Source: an uncultured bacterium
Lineage (GTDB): Bacteria; Bacteroidota; Bacteroidia; Bacteroidales; Bacteroidaceae
Reading direction: 5' to 3'
Length of the DNA: 33,002 nt
NCBI GenBank assembly: GCA_946188155.1
Contig: CAMHUC010000043.1
Coordinates: 1-33,002 of the forward strand
Part shown: piece by piece, positions 1 through 7,832 of the stretch
How positions within the stretch are numbered: position 1 is the first letter of the stretch
Layout of the letters: every line of letters starts with the position of its first letter
Notes under the pieces: model-generated
The model's database searches: none
What the model was told of the DNA's origin: nothing
Seen by the model: the letters and a program-made list of their open reading frames with translations, nothing else
Program-made: the position numbers and the translations under genes

Positions 1-161
1 TTGCTACCGAAAGGCTACGGGTAGGCGCGACAGCGGGAATGGGGACGCAAGAATTTCTCATTAATCTTTAAGATATCCTTGTGCATCTACTTATCTGTGA
101 AAACTGTTATGCCCCCGTGAATGAACATATAAAATTTATGAAAAAAAGGGGAGAGAAATCC

Positions 162-192
162 TTTGCCATTTAAAATCTTTGTTGTATCTTTG
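162..192 (+). promoter_or_regulatory. Orphan Bacteroidetes-type promoter
   Basis: TTTG at 162-165 and TATCTTTG at 185-192 are separated by 19 bases, an exact match to the Bacteroidetes consensus TTTG-N19-TAnnTTTG. No full-length gene follows. The next reading frame from ATG is only ten codons (216-248), after which the sequence is repeat-derived. The promoter may have lost its gene or may drive a short RNA. Confidence 0.6.
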
Positions 193-215
193 CACCGGAT
201 TACTAAATCAAAGCT

Positions 216-248
216 ATGGAAAAGAATTCAAGCTGTAAGGTTGAATAG
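216..248 (+). other. Ten-codon reading frame behind the orphan promoter
   Basis: An ATG lies about 24 bases after the promoter -7 element and opens a ten-residue frame, MEKNSSCKVE, before a TAG stop. It could be a leader peptide or the surviving first codons of a gene whose body was replaced by repeats. Translation cannot be judged from sequence alone. Confidence 0.2.
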
Positions 249-263
249 AGAGATCCCATCATT

Positions 264-497
264 TTTTCAACACGGAGGACACAGAGAACCATATATATAA
301 ATAAGAATCAGAGTATGGCAGAGCGACCTAAAGGTCCATTCCCGAGCAGGACTCGCCTACCCGTAGCCTTTCACAGAGAGCTGCCGCCTGGAATGAAGGG
401 CGTAGCCTCTCTCTGCGAGGCCATGGGCCTCTCTGATAGTCTCTGCGAACTGGTTAATATGGCCTCTGTGTCCTCTGCGACCTCTGTGTTGAGAAAA
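264..497. repeat. Degenerate CACAGAGG-type inverted repeat
   Basis: Sequence at 264-286, built of CAACACGGAGGACACAGAG, is complementary in part to 464-497, which carries CTCTGTGTCC and CCTCTGTGTTGAG. A shorter palindrome, GAGGCC-ATG-GGCCTC, sits at 417-431. Frames through this area are open on both strands only because of its repetitive composition, so no protein is called here. Confidence 0.5.
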
Positions 498-620
498 GGA
501 GAGGGATGCAGAGCGAAGCCAACCTTGCAGGTCGAAAGAATTCAGATCAAACAACGGAAAGCAGTATTCCAGACCTGGCGGGAGCTACAGAGCGAGCCAG
601 AGCCTTTAGCCAGGCGGTGA

Positions 621-1063
621 TTTTGTAAATTCCAATTATTAGAGGGGTCAGCCTCTTCCCTGGGCCATTCTTGCCTATAATCTTCTTATAGTCAGAACGT
701 TACGCAAGAATCCCCCTATTTCCCCGTTTTTATCGTACAAAATTACAAAATTATCAATATATCTGTTTGTTTATCAATTACTTAACATAATTTATGAAAC
801 TGAAAAATTTTCTGAAAATACATCAAGAATTATTTGGCGGTTTAAATTAATTTTCCTAAATTTGCCACGCGTTCAAGATATTTTTTGCAAACTGATAAAG
901 ATAATACGAAACAGCCTAAACCGTCTGAGCCAGAATAGATAAGTGCGAAGGCTATATAGGCATACTATGAAAGCATTGTTGATTCTGGAAAACACGTTAA
1001 CCTCAGAAAGGGGACTAACCTGTGAAGGCCGTTCCCTTTCGCTTTTATCAATCACAAATAGCA
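621..1063. other. AT-rich intergenic stretch without a recognised gene
   Basis: About 440 bases between the left repeat mosaic and the 3' end of the minus-strand etherase gene. It is AT-rich. No convincing reading frame, RNA gene or strong terminator was seen. Confidence 0.5.
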
Positions 1064-2344
1064 TTAGCCAAGCACGGCACTCACGGAACCAGCTTCCAAC
1101 AGTCGCCTACGTGCCTCCTCGTAGCCGATATGCAGCGACTCCTGAATCATCCGCGTGCCACGATCTACCAGTTTTTCATTCGCCAGCTGCATATTCACCA
1201 TGCGATTGCCCTCGACACGACCCAGACGTATCATCAGTGTTGTGGAAATCATGTTCAGCACCATCTTTTGGGCCGTACCGCTCTTCATGCGACTGGAGCC
1301 GGTCACGAATTCCGGCCCTACCACGGTCTCTATCGGATACTCAGCCGCCACGGCCAGCGATGAGCCGGGATTGCTGGTGATGCAGCCCGTCAGCAAACCA
1401 CTGGCTCTTGCCTGCCTCACTGCCCCTACCACATAGGGCGTCGAACCCGAAGCAGCAATGCCCAGCACGGTATCGTCGGCTGTCGGATGATAAGCCTGCA
1501 GGTCGCTCCAGCCCTGCTCTTCGGAGTCCTCTGCTTTCTCCACGGCGCGACGCAAGGCCTTGTCGCCGCCAGCAATGAGTCCGACGACCCTGCCCTCAGG
1601 CACTCCGTACGTGGGAGGCAGTTCACTGGCATCGAGCACGCCCAGCCGCCCGCTGGTGCCCGCTCCGACATAGAAGAGGCGGCCGCCACGCTTCATCCTG
1701 GGCTCGACAGCCTGCACGAGGGCTTCAATCTGAGGAATAGCATTGCGGACGGCCTCAGCCACCAGGGCATCCTCGTGGTTGATATGCCGCAGCAACTGCC
1801 CTACCCCCATCTGCTCCAGGTGGTCGTAAGGCGAAGGCTGTTCCGTTATCTTCTCTACACGGCGCTGATAGGCCAGTCGCTCTGCGCCGTCGGGAAGATA
1901 GATGATGCCACAGTAGCTGAACCCATATTTCTGCAGGGCACGGCGCATGATGACGTTCTTGCGGTGCGTGTCGATGCGGATATTCATGGTGCGGGCGAAG
2001 CAATAGTCGAGTACCGACTTCAGGATTCCATGTGCGGAGGGTGCGCTGGCAAGCCGGTGAACGACCCAATAATCGTCCGTTTCATCGAGCCATCGGCCCT
2101 CATAGATCTGACGATAGGTCGCATCAGGCCCCTTGATGAAGGCAAAGATGGCGACGGCCTCCCCGTCGTCATCTACAATATAGCTATTGCCCTGTTCTAT
2201 ATCCTGCAGCAGCACTTCCTCACGGGGGTTCCCGTCGGCCCACTGCTCCAGGTTTCCCACGGCTCGCATCTTCTGCCGTCCGTATTCTATCAGTTGCAGA
2301 ATGCGTGGCAGGTCAGCCGCTGTAGCGTGTCGAATCGTTCGCAT
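1064..2344 (-). CDS. murQ: GNAT acetyltransferase fused to N-acetylmuramic acid 6-phosphate etherase (MurQ)
   Basis: The 426-residue protein has two parts. Residues about 1-162 read as a GNAT-type N-acetyltransferase (HATAADLPRILQLIEYG near the start; a C-terminal ALQKYGFSYCG segment typical of the fold). Residues about 163-426 match MurQ, which removes the lactyl ether from MurNAc-6-phosphate to give GlcNAc-6-phosphate in cytoplasmic cell-wall recycling. Supporting motifs are the SIS-type GAGTSGRLGVLDASELPPT, whose DASE glutamate corresponds to the catalytic acid in known MurQ proteins, and a second acidic site in AEDSEE. The MurQ part begins at ITEQPSPYDHLEQM, the usual N-terminus of stand-alone MurQ, so the acetyltransferase is a true N-terminal addition. 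The frame is continuous. No other recycling gene is adjacent. The fusion partner's substrate is unknown. Confidence 0.9.
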   Translation of the reverse strand: MRTIRHATAADLPRILQLIEYGRQKMRAVGNLEQWADGNPREEVLLQDIEQGNSYIVDDDGEAVAIFAFIKGPDATYRQIYEGRWLDETDDYWVVHRLASAPSAHGILKSVLDYCFARTMNIRIDTHRKNVIMRRALQKYGFSYCGIIYLPDGAERLAYQRRVEKITEQPSPYDHLEQMGVGQLLRHINHEDALVAEAVRNAIPQIEALVQAVEPRMKRGGRLFYVGAGTSGRLGVLDASELPPTYGVPEGRVVGLIAGGDKALRRAVEKAEDSEEQGWSDLQAYHPTADDTVLGIAASGSTPYVVGAVRQARASGLLTGCITSNPGSSLAVAAEYPIETVVGPEFVTGSSRMKSGTAQKMVLNMISTTLMIRLGRVEGNRMVNMQLANEKLVDRGTRMIQESLHIGYEEARRRLLEAGSVSAVLG

Positions 2345-2469
2345 AGTACAATATTACTTTGTTGCCTTGACCTTCTATGCCGTCCTCGACCCAGTTAACG
2401 TCATCCGAACAGCCGAGGCTGCGGACAACGGACGGTTCCTTCTGTGGCGGGAGGCCGGGGTGTCGGGGG

Positions 2470-2700
2470 CTACGGCTTGCCATAGTCCAGTTCGCGGCGC
2501 AGGTAGTGGTAGTTGTTCAGCGAGCCCCGCAGGTAGAGTTCGGTGTCGAGGTTGTTGAGCAGGAAGTAATAGTCGGAGTTATAGACGGTGTTCAGCGCGT
2601 CGTTCACACTCATGCCTTCATCCTCTACGAGGTAGAAGGCGAGGTCTGCGATGATGCAGTCGATGAGGTATTTCTGTTCTTTGGTTTCGGGCTGGCGCAT
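2470..2700 (-). CDS. Small third protein of the DUF3791/DUF3990 cassette (copy 1)
   Basis: A 76-residue acidic protein, not assigned to a named family. It is clearly related to the 71-residue protein at 24897-25112: both share a pattern of short acidic helix, then (D/E)ALxTVYNS, a tyrosine, a leucine-rich LxNxxTxLY-type segment, and a tyrosine-rich C-terminus ending near EL..GK. It starts 12 bases after the DUF3990 gene on the same strand, so it is the last gene of a three-gene operon. Its repeated association with a putative ADP-ribosyltransferase suggests a partner or immunity role, which is inference. Confidence 0.8.
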   Translation of the reverse strand: MRQPETKEQKYLIDCIIADLAFYLVEDEGMSVNDALNTVYNSDYYFLLNNLDTELYLRGSLNNYHYLRRELDYGKP

Positions 2701-2712
2701 AGCAATCTTGTG

Positions 2713-3207
2713 TTATGGGTTGATGACTTCCACCTTTCTGAGCAGTCTGACTGCCCTCTCAGTGGCAAAGAAGTGCTGGCTATTGTCTTTGGGGAAGGTG
2801 ATTTTGCTGGCCAGCTGTTTCAGCGTGATATAGCCTTGTTCGTAGAGTCTGAACTGGAGCGCCATGCTGTCGTTGGCAACCGGGCCTATCACAATGTCGT
2901 AGCGATGGGTGAAGCCTGTCCGGCTGGCGTGGCGGTTTTCGGAAACGAACTTAGCCCAGGATTCACTGGGCTTATCGAACACCTTTATCCTGAGTTTCTG
3001 CCGCCGGGCTTCCTCTTCGTCGAACTCAAAGGCGGTCACCGTAGGCTTGCCGCATTGCGAGCGGCTTCCTTTCGACAATGCCATACGCTCTGCCTGATGG
3101 CGCAAGTGGGTCAGGTAGAACCCTCGCCCGAAGTCCTTGTCGGGTAATCCCAGCGAAAGGTCTATCTTGTCGATTTCCTGATTAGAGCCATGATAAAGTC
3201 TTGTCAT
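2713..3207 (-). CDS. DUF3990 protein, ADP-ribosyltransferase-like (copy 1)
   Basis: The ATG at 3207 overlaps the stop of the upstream DUF3791 gene as ATGA, a classic translational coupling. A GTG nine bases upstream is possible but less likely. The protein (164 residues from this ATG) begins TRLYHGSN, followed by DFGRGFYLT and later GPVANDS. The YHG and GFYLT blocks resemble the first two conserved positions of H-Y-type ADP-ribosyltransferase folds, to which DUF3990 has been related. The same blocks are kept in the second copy at 25109-25585. Biological activity is unproven. A toxin or effector that modifies a host target is the most natural hypothesis, with the two small flanking proteins as candidate antidotes. 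Confidence 0.8.
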   Translation of the reverse strand: MTRLYHGSNQEIDKIDLSLGLPDKDFGRGFYLTHLRHQAERMALSKGSRSQCGKPTVTAFEFDEEEARRQKLRIKVFDKPSESWAKFVSENRHASRTGFTHRYDIVIGPVANDSMALQFRLYEQGYITLKQLASKITFPKDNSQHFFATERAVRLLRKVEVINP

Positions 3208-3446
3208 ACCATGCACCCTCCATTCTTTTTGCAGATGGTGCCAAGCGATTTGAGCGTATCATCCGGTGAAAGCGTATGCTCCACGTCATAGAACTCCTCC
3301 ATATAGTCCATCGCCTTGTGCCGGCGCAGATAGTTCTGCGCCTGACGAGGCGTCAGCTGGTGGGCCTCGCCGAAGTCGCGGACTATCATCACCGTGTAGG
3401 CGATGCGGTTCTTGGTCTCTCTTATCTCTTCTGCAGCCATAATCAT
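3204..3446 (-). CDS. DUF3791 family protein (copy 1)
   Basis: An 80-residue helical protein with the DUF3791 hallmark of an early hydrophobic helix, a middle segment LTPRQAQNYLRRH, and DYMEEFYDVEHTLS followed by a short C-terminal helix. The first gene of the cassette, it is preceded by a well-formed promoter at 3466-3497. A second in-frame ATG at 3440 is an alternative start. In DUF3791/DUF3990 pairs, the DUF3791 protein has no established biochemistry. Position first in the operon with its own promoter would suit an antitoxin-like role (inference). Confidence 0.82.
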   Translation of the reverse strand: MIMAAEEIRETKNRIAYTVMIVRDFGEAHQLTPRQAQNYLRRHKAMDYMEEFYDVEHTLSPDDTLKSLGTICKKNGGCMV

Positions 3447-3465
3447 TGCTTTTACGTTACGGCTG

Positions 3466-3497
3466 CAAATTTAAGAATAATTATTGAAAGTTCCAAA
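3466..3497 (-). promoter_or_regulatory. Promoter with palindromic upstream element, ART-like cassette 1
   Basis: Read on the minus strand, TTTG (3497-3494) and TAAATTTG (3473-3466) are 20 bases apart, matching the Bacteroidetes promoter. The upstream TTTG lies in the centre of a perfect inverted repeat, GAAAGTT-TGG-AACTTTC. An operator here would block sigma factor access, which suggests autoregulation. The second cassette promoter has the same geometry and a related palindrome. Confidence 0.7.
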
Positions 3498-3519
3498 CTT
3501 TCCCTTGGATAAATATCGG

Positions 3520-3596
3520 CCTCAGCAGATAAAAACACTTCGCCCTCTGTCCACTGAGGTGCCTGAACGTTGGCAGGTCGATTGCCTCCATGACAC
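3520..3596 (+). repeat. Double-hairpin intergenic repeat, copy A
   Basis: First hairpin CCTCAG (3520-3525) with CTGAGG (3554-3559). The second hairpin is decayed, AGGTCG near 3575 opposite TGACAC at 3591. This is the most diverged of six copies. It lies in the divergent region between ART-like cassette 1 and the SNF2 gene, 73 bases from the cassette start. Confidence 0.75.
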
Positions 3597-3636
3597 GTTA
3601 ATAAAATCCCTATAATATTTGTTAAAATGAAACGTT

Positions 3637-3670
3637 TTTGCTGATATAAGAGGGAATCTTCGTACCTTTG
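3637..3670 (+). promoter_or_regulatory. Probable promoter of the SNF2-led operon
   Basis: TACCTTTG at 3663-3670 fits the -7 element. The nearest TTTG at 3637-3640 is 22 bases upstream, slightly long. The ATG follows at 3689. Confidence 0.55.
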
Positions 3671-3688
3671 TAACCAACCAATATCATC

Positions 3689-6238
3689 ATGACATCAGAA
3701 AACATGGCAAGGAAACAGACTCAGGAAAAGGCCGCTAACGGCAAGGCAAAGAACAAATCGAGCAAGACCACCACTGGTAAGAAGAAGGCGACACGCCGCA
3801 CAAAGCTCTCATGGGTGACAAAACCGGAGGGGCTGTCGCTCACAGAGTGGCAGATTGCCCTGCGCAAACAGGTAGCCGAGGAAGAGAAGTTCGGCATCTC
3901 ATGTGTCGATGACAAGCTGTTGCCTGGCGAGTATTCCGTCAAGAGCCCCAAGACCAATTCGGAGTATAAAGTGGTCTATCGCGGAGCTGCCAGCGAGTGG
4001 AACTACTGCTCGTGCATGGACTTCAAGACGGCCCAGCTGGGCACTTGCAAGCACTTGGAGGCCGTGAAGCAGTGGATCAGAGGCAACCGTCGCGTGAAAG
4101 TGCATCAGGAGATACCGGCCTATACTTCCGTCTATCTGTCGTATCGCGGAGAACGGGAGGTGTGCATCCGCATCGGCTCCGACCACCAGCAGGAATTTGA
4201 GCTGCTGGCATCCCGCTATTTTGACCGCTACGGCGTGATGCTGGAGGAGTCGTATCAGAAGATAGAGGAATTCACCCGTGAGGCTATGGCCATCAGCGAC
4301 ACCTTCCGGTTCTATCAGGATGCCATCGATTTCATCGTGGAGCAGCGCGATGCGCAGTTCCGCCAGCATATCCTCCACTGCTATACCGACGAGATGCTCG
4401 ACAAGCTTCTGACCGTCTCGCTCTACCCCTACCAGAAGGAGGGCATCCGCTTCGCCTTTGCCAAGGGTAAGAGCATCATCGCCGACGAGATGGGTCTCGG
4501 CAAGACGATACAGGCCATCGGCACCGCCGAACTGATGCGCCGGGAGAAGCTGATACAGTCGGCGCTGATTGTCTGCCCTACGTCGCTGAAATACCAATGG
4601 AAGCGCGAGATAGAGCGGTTCACCGGCCAGCAGGCGCACGTCATCGAGGGCCTTCACCAAAAGCGCATCAGTCAGTATCAGTTAGATGTTCCCTATAAGA
4701 TTATCTCCTACAACAGCGCCTGCAATGACATCAAGATACTGGGCAAGCTCGACACCGACCTGCTCATCATGGACGAGGTGCAGCGGTTGAAGAACTGGAA
4801 CACGCAGATCTCGATGGCCATGCGCCGCGTAGAGTCACAGTATGCAGTCATCCTCTCAGGCACGCCATTAGAGAACAAGCTCGAAGAACTCTATTCCGTG
4901 ATGGAATTTGCCGACAACTTCTGCCTGGGTCCGTTCTGGAAGTTCAAGGCCGAGAGCATCGTCAGCGACGACACGGGCAAGGTGATTGGCTACAAGAACC
5001 TGAACAAGGTGGGCGACGTGGCACGGCAGCGACTCATCCGGCGCACCAAGAAGCAGGTGGCCCTGCAGATGCCCGAACGGCAGGACAAGATCCTCTTCGT
5101 GCCGATGACCAAGGAGCAGCGCGGAGAGCACGACGAGCTGAAATTCATCGTGGTGCAGATAGTGAACAAATGGAAGCGGCTGCACTTCCTCTCGGAGAAG
5201 GACCGCAACCGCCTGATGCTCTGCCTCTCGCAGATGAGGATGCTCTGCGACAGCACCTACATACTCGACCAAAAGACACGATACGACACGAAGGTGGACG
5301 AGGCGATGAACATCATCACTAACCTGCTGGAGACGGAAGGCGAGAAAGTGGTGGTGTTCAGCCAGTGGGAGCGGATGACCCGACTCATAGCCCAGGAACT
5401 GGAAAAGCGCGACATCGGATTCGAATACCTGCATGGCGGCGTGCCCTCAGAGCAGCGAGGCAAGCTCATCACCAATTTCGCCGACGACCCAGACAGCCGC
5501 GTATTCCTTTCCACCGATGCCGGCTCTACGGGCCTCAACCTGCAGGCAGCCTCCACCATTATCAATCTCGACCTGCCGTGGAACCCAGCCGTGCTGGAGC
5601 AGCGCATCGCACGAATCTACCGACTGGGGCAACAGCGCAACGTGCAGGTGATCAACCTGGTGGCAGCAGGCACCATCGAGGAGCAGATGCTCGACAAGCT
5701 ACGCTTCAAGTCGGCCATGTTCGAGGGTGTGCTCGACAATGGGCAGGACGCCATCTTCCTCGGCGAAGGCTCGAAGCTCAGTCAGATGATGGACACACTG
5801 GGCGAGATGGTGGAAGAGAAAGAATACACTGCGGAACAGCCTACTACAGAAGAGGACAGCCAACAGCCTGCACCCGCATCGAAGGATGACAAGGAAGCTC
5901 AGGAAACACCTTCAGAAACTCCCGTACTGCCGACACCCAAGGAGCCCAGAACGGCCAGAATCGTCAGGATGGAACCGTCGGGAACCGTCGTCTCCGATAC
6001 TGAGACGGCGCAAGAGGAACCCCTCGTCGCCTCTGCGCCAAGCGACCTGATTGCCCAAGGCACAGCCTTCCTAAGCGGCCTGGCCGCCACGCTGAAATCG
6101 CCAGAGGCTACAGAAGAGCTGTTAGAGTCGCTGGTGGAGACCGACGCAGAGACGGGCAAAACCTCGCTGAAGATTCCCGTTCCCGACAAGCAAACCGTGC
6201 GCAACCTGATTGACATCATAGGCAAACTATTCAGTTAG
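3689..6238 (+). CDS. SNF2-family DNA helicase with SWIM zinc finger
   Basis: The 849-residue protein starts with a lysine-rich tail (residues 1-40), followed by a SWIM-type zinc site C107-x-C109 ... C120-x-H122. The SNF2 ATPase has Walker A ADEMGLGKT at about 265-273, a Walker B box DEVQ at about 362 instead of the usual DEAH or DEAQ, the LSGTPLEN motif, and a helicase C half with GSTGLNLQAA and QRIARIYRLGQ (about 614-647). Residues about 690-849 are an acidic, proline-rich linker plus a short conserved helical end. Such proteins translocate on duplex DNA and remodel bound proteins. It heads a run of four genes with 2-8 base gaps; the partners are repair-type enzymes, which points to DNA repair or chromosome maintenance rather than transcription. 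The substrate is unknown. Confidence 0.93.
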   Translation: MTSENMARKQTQEKAANGKAKNKSSKTTTGKKKATRRTKLSWVTKPEGLSLTEWQIALRKQVAEEEKFGISCVDDKLLPGEYSVKSPKTNSEYKVVYRGAASEWNYCSCMDFKTAQLGTCKHLEAVKQWIRGNRRVKVHQEIPAYTSVYLSYRGEREVCIRIGSDHQQEFELLASRYFDRYGVMLEESYQKIEEFTREAMAISDTFRFYQDAIDFIVEQRDAQFRQHILHCYTDEMLDKLLTVSLYPYQKEGIRFAFAKGKSIIADEMGLGKTIQAIGTAELMRREKLIQSALIVCPTSLKYQWKREIERFTGQQAHVIEGLHQKRISQYQLDVPYKIISYNSACNDIKILGKLDTDLLIMDEVQRLKNWNTQISMAMRRVESQYAVILSGTPLENKLEELYSVMEFADNFCLGPFWKFKAESIVSDDTGKVIGYKNLNKVGDVARQRLIRRTKKQVALQMPERQDKILFVPMTKEQRGEHDELKFIVVQIVNKWKRLHFLSEKDRNRLMLCLSQMRMLCDSTYILDQKTRYDTKVDEAMNIITNLLETEGEKVVVFSQWERMTRLIAQELEKRDIGFEYLHGGVPSEQRGKLITNFADDPDSRVFLSTDAGSTGLNLQAASTIINLDLPWNPAVLEQRIARIYRLGQQRNVQVINLVAAGTIEEQMLDKLRFKSAMFEGVLDNGQDAIFLGEGSKLSQMMDTLGEMVEEKEYTAEQPTTEEDSQQPAPASKDDKEAQETPSETPVLPTPKEPRTARIVRMEPSGTVVSDTETAQEEPLVASAPSDLIAQGTAFLSGLAATLKSPEATEELLESLVETDAETGKTSLKIPVPDKQTVRNLIDIIGKLFS

Positions 6239-6243
6239 AGACA

Positions 6244-6912
6244 ATGACAAGGACAATTATTCACAGCGAGATTGAACTGATGGAACTGATTCAGCAGACA
6301 GGCTTCCTGCCACTGCTGAACAGCGGGATAAGTGGCTTTTCGGCTATGGAGATGGCTGATGACGACTGCGGCTACGTGGTATTCCCCGATGGCGGCTGGG
6401 ACTGGCCGCTGTGGAAATGGAAAGGCCCTGTGGTGACCGAAGGCAACTGTGTATATGGAAAGTTCTTCGCGCAGAAGGCAGGATTCGTCAGTCGCGAGTG
6501 GTGGCCTGACTTCTGCAACTATCGACGCAGCACGCACCCGAAGCCCGAGGAAGGCAGCATCGAAGAAGCTATCCTGTTAACCCTACAGGAGCAAGGCAGC
6601 ATGATTACTCGCGAGCTGCGTGCTGCCTGCGGATTTACAGGCCCGAAGATGCGCAGCAGATTCGACGGCTATGTCACACGCCTGCAGATGGGCTGCCATA
6701 TCGTGACGGAGGATTTCGTCTATCCGCGCGATAAACAGGGCAGAGAATACGGATGGGGATGGTCGCTGCTTACCACTCCGGAGCAGCTGCTCGGAAGAGA
6801 CCACTACCGCTGCGAGCGGACACCTGAGGAGTCGCTGCAACGCCTGCTCGACCACTTCCGCCAGCTACTGCCCCAGGCCTCTGAACAGCAAATCGAGAAA
6901 CTCCTGAAATAA
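6244..6912 (+). CDS. AlkZ-related protein (winged-helix DNA glycosylase-like), intact copy
   Basis: The 222-residue protein belongs to a conserved Bacteroidetes family that, from memory, is labelled AlkZ-related, after the interstrand-crosslink glycosylase AlkZ/YcaQ. It is much shorter than AlkZ itself (about 400 residues). Recognisable blocks are WDWPLWKWKG near residue 55, WWPDFCNYRR near 90, the helical ITRELRAACGF segment that resembles a winged-helix recognition unit, and EYGWGWSLLTTPEQLLG. It starts 5 bases after the SNF2 gene and precedes a NUDIX gene by 8 bases, so co-transcription is likely. A decayed paralogue lies at 17044-17504. The glycosylase assignment is tentative; the family-level relation between the two copies is certain. 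Confidence 0.75.
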   Translation: MTRTIIHSEIELMELIQQTGFLPLLNSGISGFSAMEMADDDCGYVVFPDGGWDWPLWKWKGPVVTEGNCVYGKFFAQKAGFVSREWWPDFCNYRRSTHPKPEEGSIEEAILLTLQEQGSMITRELRAACGFTGPKMRSRFDGYVTRLQMGCHIVTEDFVYPRDKQGREYGWGWSLLTTPEQLLGRDHYRCERTPEESLQRLLDHFRQLLPQASEQQIEKLLK

Positions 6913-6920
6913 GCTATAGA

Positions 6921-7421
6921 ATGAAAGATAACAACCAAGAACTGTTTCCCCTGGTCGACGAGCAAGGACAGGTGACAGGAAAAGCCACGCGGGGCGAATG
7001 CCACAACGGCTCCCACCTGCTCCACCCCGTGGTCCATCTGCATGTGTTCAACTCGCGGGGAGAGGTTTACCTGCAGAAACGCCCGGAATGGAAAGACATA
7101 CAGCCCGGCAAGTGGGACACGGCCGTGGGAGGACATATCGACTACAGCGAGACACCCGAAGAGGCCCTCTCAAGAGAGGTGCGCGAAGAACTGGGCATCG
7201 AGGCATTTACGCCAGAACTCATAGGCATGTATGTGTTCGAGAGCAAGCGCGAACGGGAACTGATATATGTCCACAAGACTACTTACGACGGCCCCATCCG
7301 CCCTTCGGCAGAAGAACTCGACGGCGGACGCTTCTGGACTATCGAAGAGATTCGCCAGGCCATCGGAGGGCAAGTGCTCACGCCCAACTTCGAGAGCGAG
7401 TTCCAGCGGTTCTTCCTATAG
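6921..7421 (+). CDS. NUDIX hydrolase
   Basis: The 166-residue protein carries a perfect Nudix box at residues 71-93: G71, E77, then REVREELGI matching REUXEEXGU. The arrangement, with DEQGQVTGKATRGECH at the start and LQKRPEWKDIQPGKWD before the box, resembles the isopentenyl-diphosphate-isomerase-like/YfcD branch of NUDIX enzymes. Likely a Mg-dependent cytoplasmic pyrophosphohydrolase of unknown substrate. Third gene of the SNF2-led operon, two bases before the next ATG. A nucleotide-pool cleansing role would fit its repair neighbours but is inference. Confidence 0.92.
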   Translation: MKDNNQELFPLVDEQGQVTGKATRGECHNGSHLLHPVVHLHVFNSRGEVYLQKRPEWKDIQPGKWDTAVGGHIDYSETPEEALSREVREELGIEAFTPELIGMYVFESKRERELIYVHKTTYDGPIRPSAEELDGGRFWTIEEIRQAIGGQVLTPNFESEFQRFFL

Positions 7422-7423
7422 CG

Positions 7424-7753
7424 ATGAGAGACTATCCCGACACGATGTCGCCCGAACAGGCACGCACATTCCGTAACGACGTGCTCAACATCGTAGGCCA
7501 GATACCCAGCGGACGGGTCACCACCTATGGCATCATCGCCGCCTGGGCTGGATGGCCCAGCCACTCGCGGATGGTGGGCCGCACGCTGCGCTACGCGCCG
7601 GAAGCCGCCTCGCTGCCCTGCCACCGAGTGGTCAACAAGGAAGGGCGCACTGCCCCAGGCTGGAGCCGCCAGCGAGTGCTCCTCGAAGAAGAGGGCGTGG
7701 CGTTCAGGCCCAATGGTCACGTGGATATGCAACGGCATCTCTGGGAGCCATAA
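7424..7753 (+). CDS. MGMT-family DNA-binding protein / O6-alkylguanine transferase-like
   Basis: The 109-residue protein consists only of the C-terminal domain of O6-methylguanine-DNA methyltransferases: a helix-turn-helix region GRVTTYGIIAAWAG and the active-site block LPCHRVVN with Cys66. In alkyltransferase-like (Atl) proteins this cysteine is replaced, usually by tryptophan, so an active suicide methyltransferase remains possible here even though the N-terminal domain is absent. The ATG chosen follows the NUDIX stop by two bases; the frame is open further upstream but only as antisense-phase reading of the NUDIX gene. Last gene of the four-gene operon. Confidence 0.9.
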   Translation: MRDYPDTMSPEQARTFRNDVLNIVGQIPSGRVTTYGIIAAWAGWPSHSRMVGRTLRYAPEAASLPCHRVVNKEGRTAPGWSRQRVLLEEEGVAFRPNGHVDMQRHLWEP

Positions 7754-7795
7754 CCATATTCATCTGCTCCTATAGTGATTTTTCACGCCAATTCC

Positions 7796-7826
7796 TTTGC
7801 CATTTCCGATTTTCTTCGTACCTTTG
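7796..7826 (+). promoter_or_regulatory. Promoter of the restriction helicase transcript
   Basis: TTTG (7796-7799) and TACCTTTG (7819-7826) are 19 bases apart, a perfect consensus match. Transcription would begin near 7833, giving a 5' leader of about 300 bases before the helicase ATG at 8139. Confidence 0.75.
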
Positions 7827-7832
7827 CCGTCA

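Larger units (their letters stand above)
9..372. repeat. Long inverted repeat at the left edge
   Basis: GAAAGGCTACGGGTAGGCG at 9-27 is a perfect 19-base inverted copy of CGCCTACCCGTAGCCTTTC at 354-372. Inside it, GGGAATGG (35-42) pairs with CCATTCCC (336-343). The arms enclose about 290 bases that hold a promoter-like signal but no normal gene. This looks like the ends of a small non-coding mobile element or a rearranged repeat; no transposase is visible. The window edge hides whatever lies to the left. Confidence 0.7.

Noticed and set aside
315..620. Open frame of about 100 codons after the left repeats, and its antisense partner
   Set aside because: The sequence consists of degenerate repeats and palindromes, is open on both strands, and has no recognisable protein features.
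6998..7423. Longer start for the MGMT-like protein
   Set aside because: The upstream extension runs through the NUDIX gene in another frame; the ATG at 7424, two bases after its stop, fits the domain.
7424..7753. Reading the MGMT-like protein as an inactive Atl protein
   Set aside because: The active-site block is PCHR with cysteine present; Atl proteins have another residue, often tryptophan, there.
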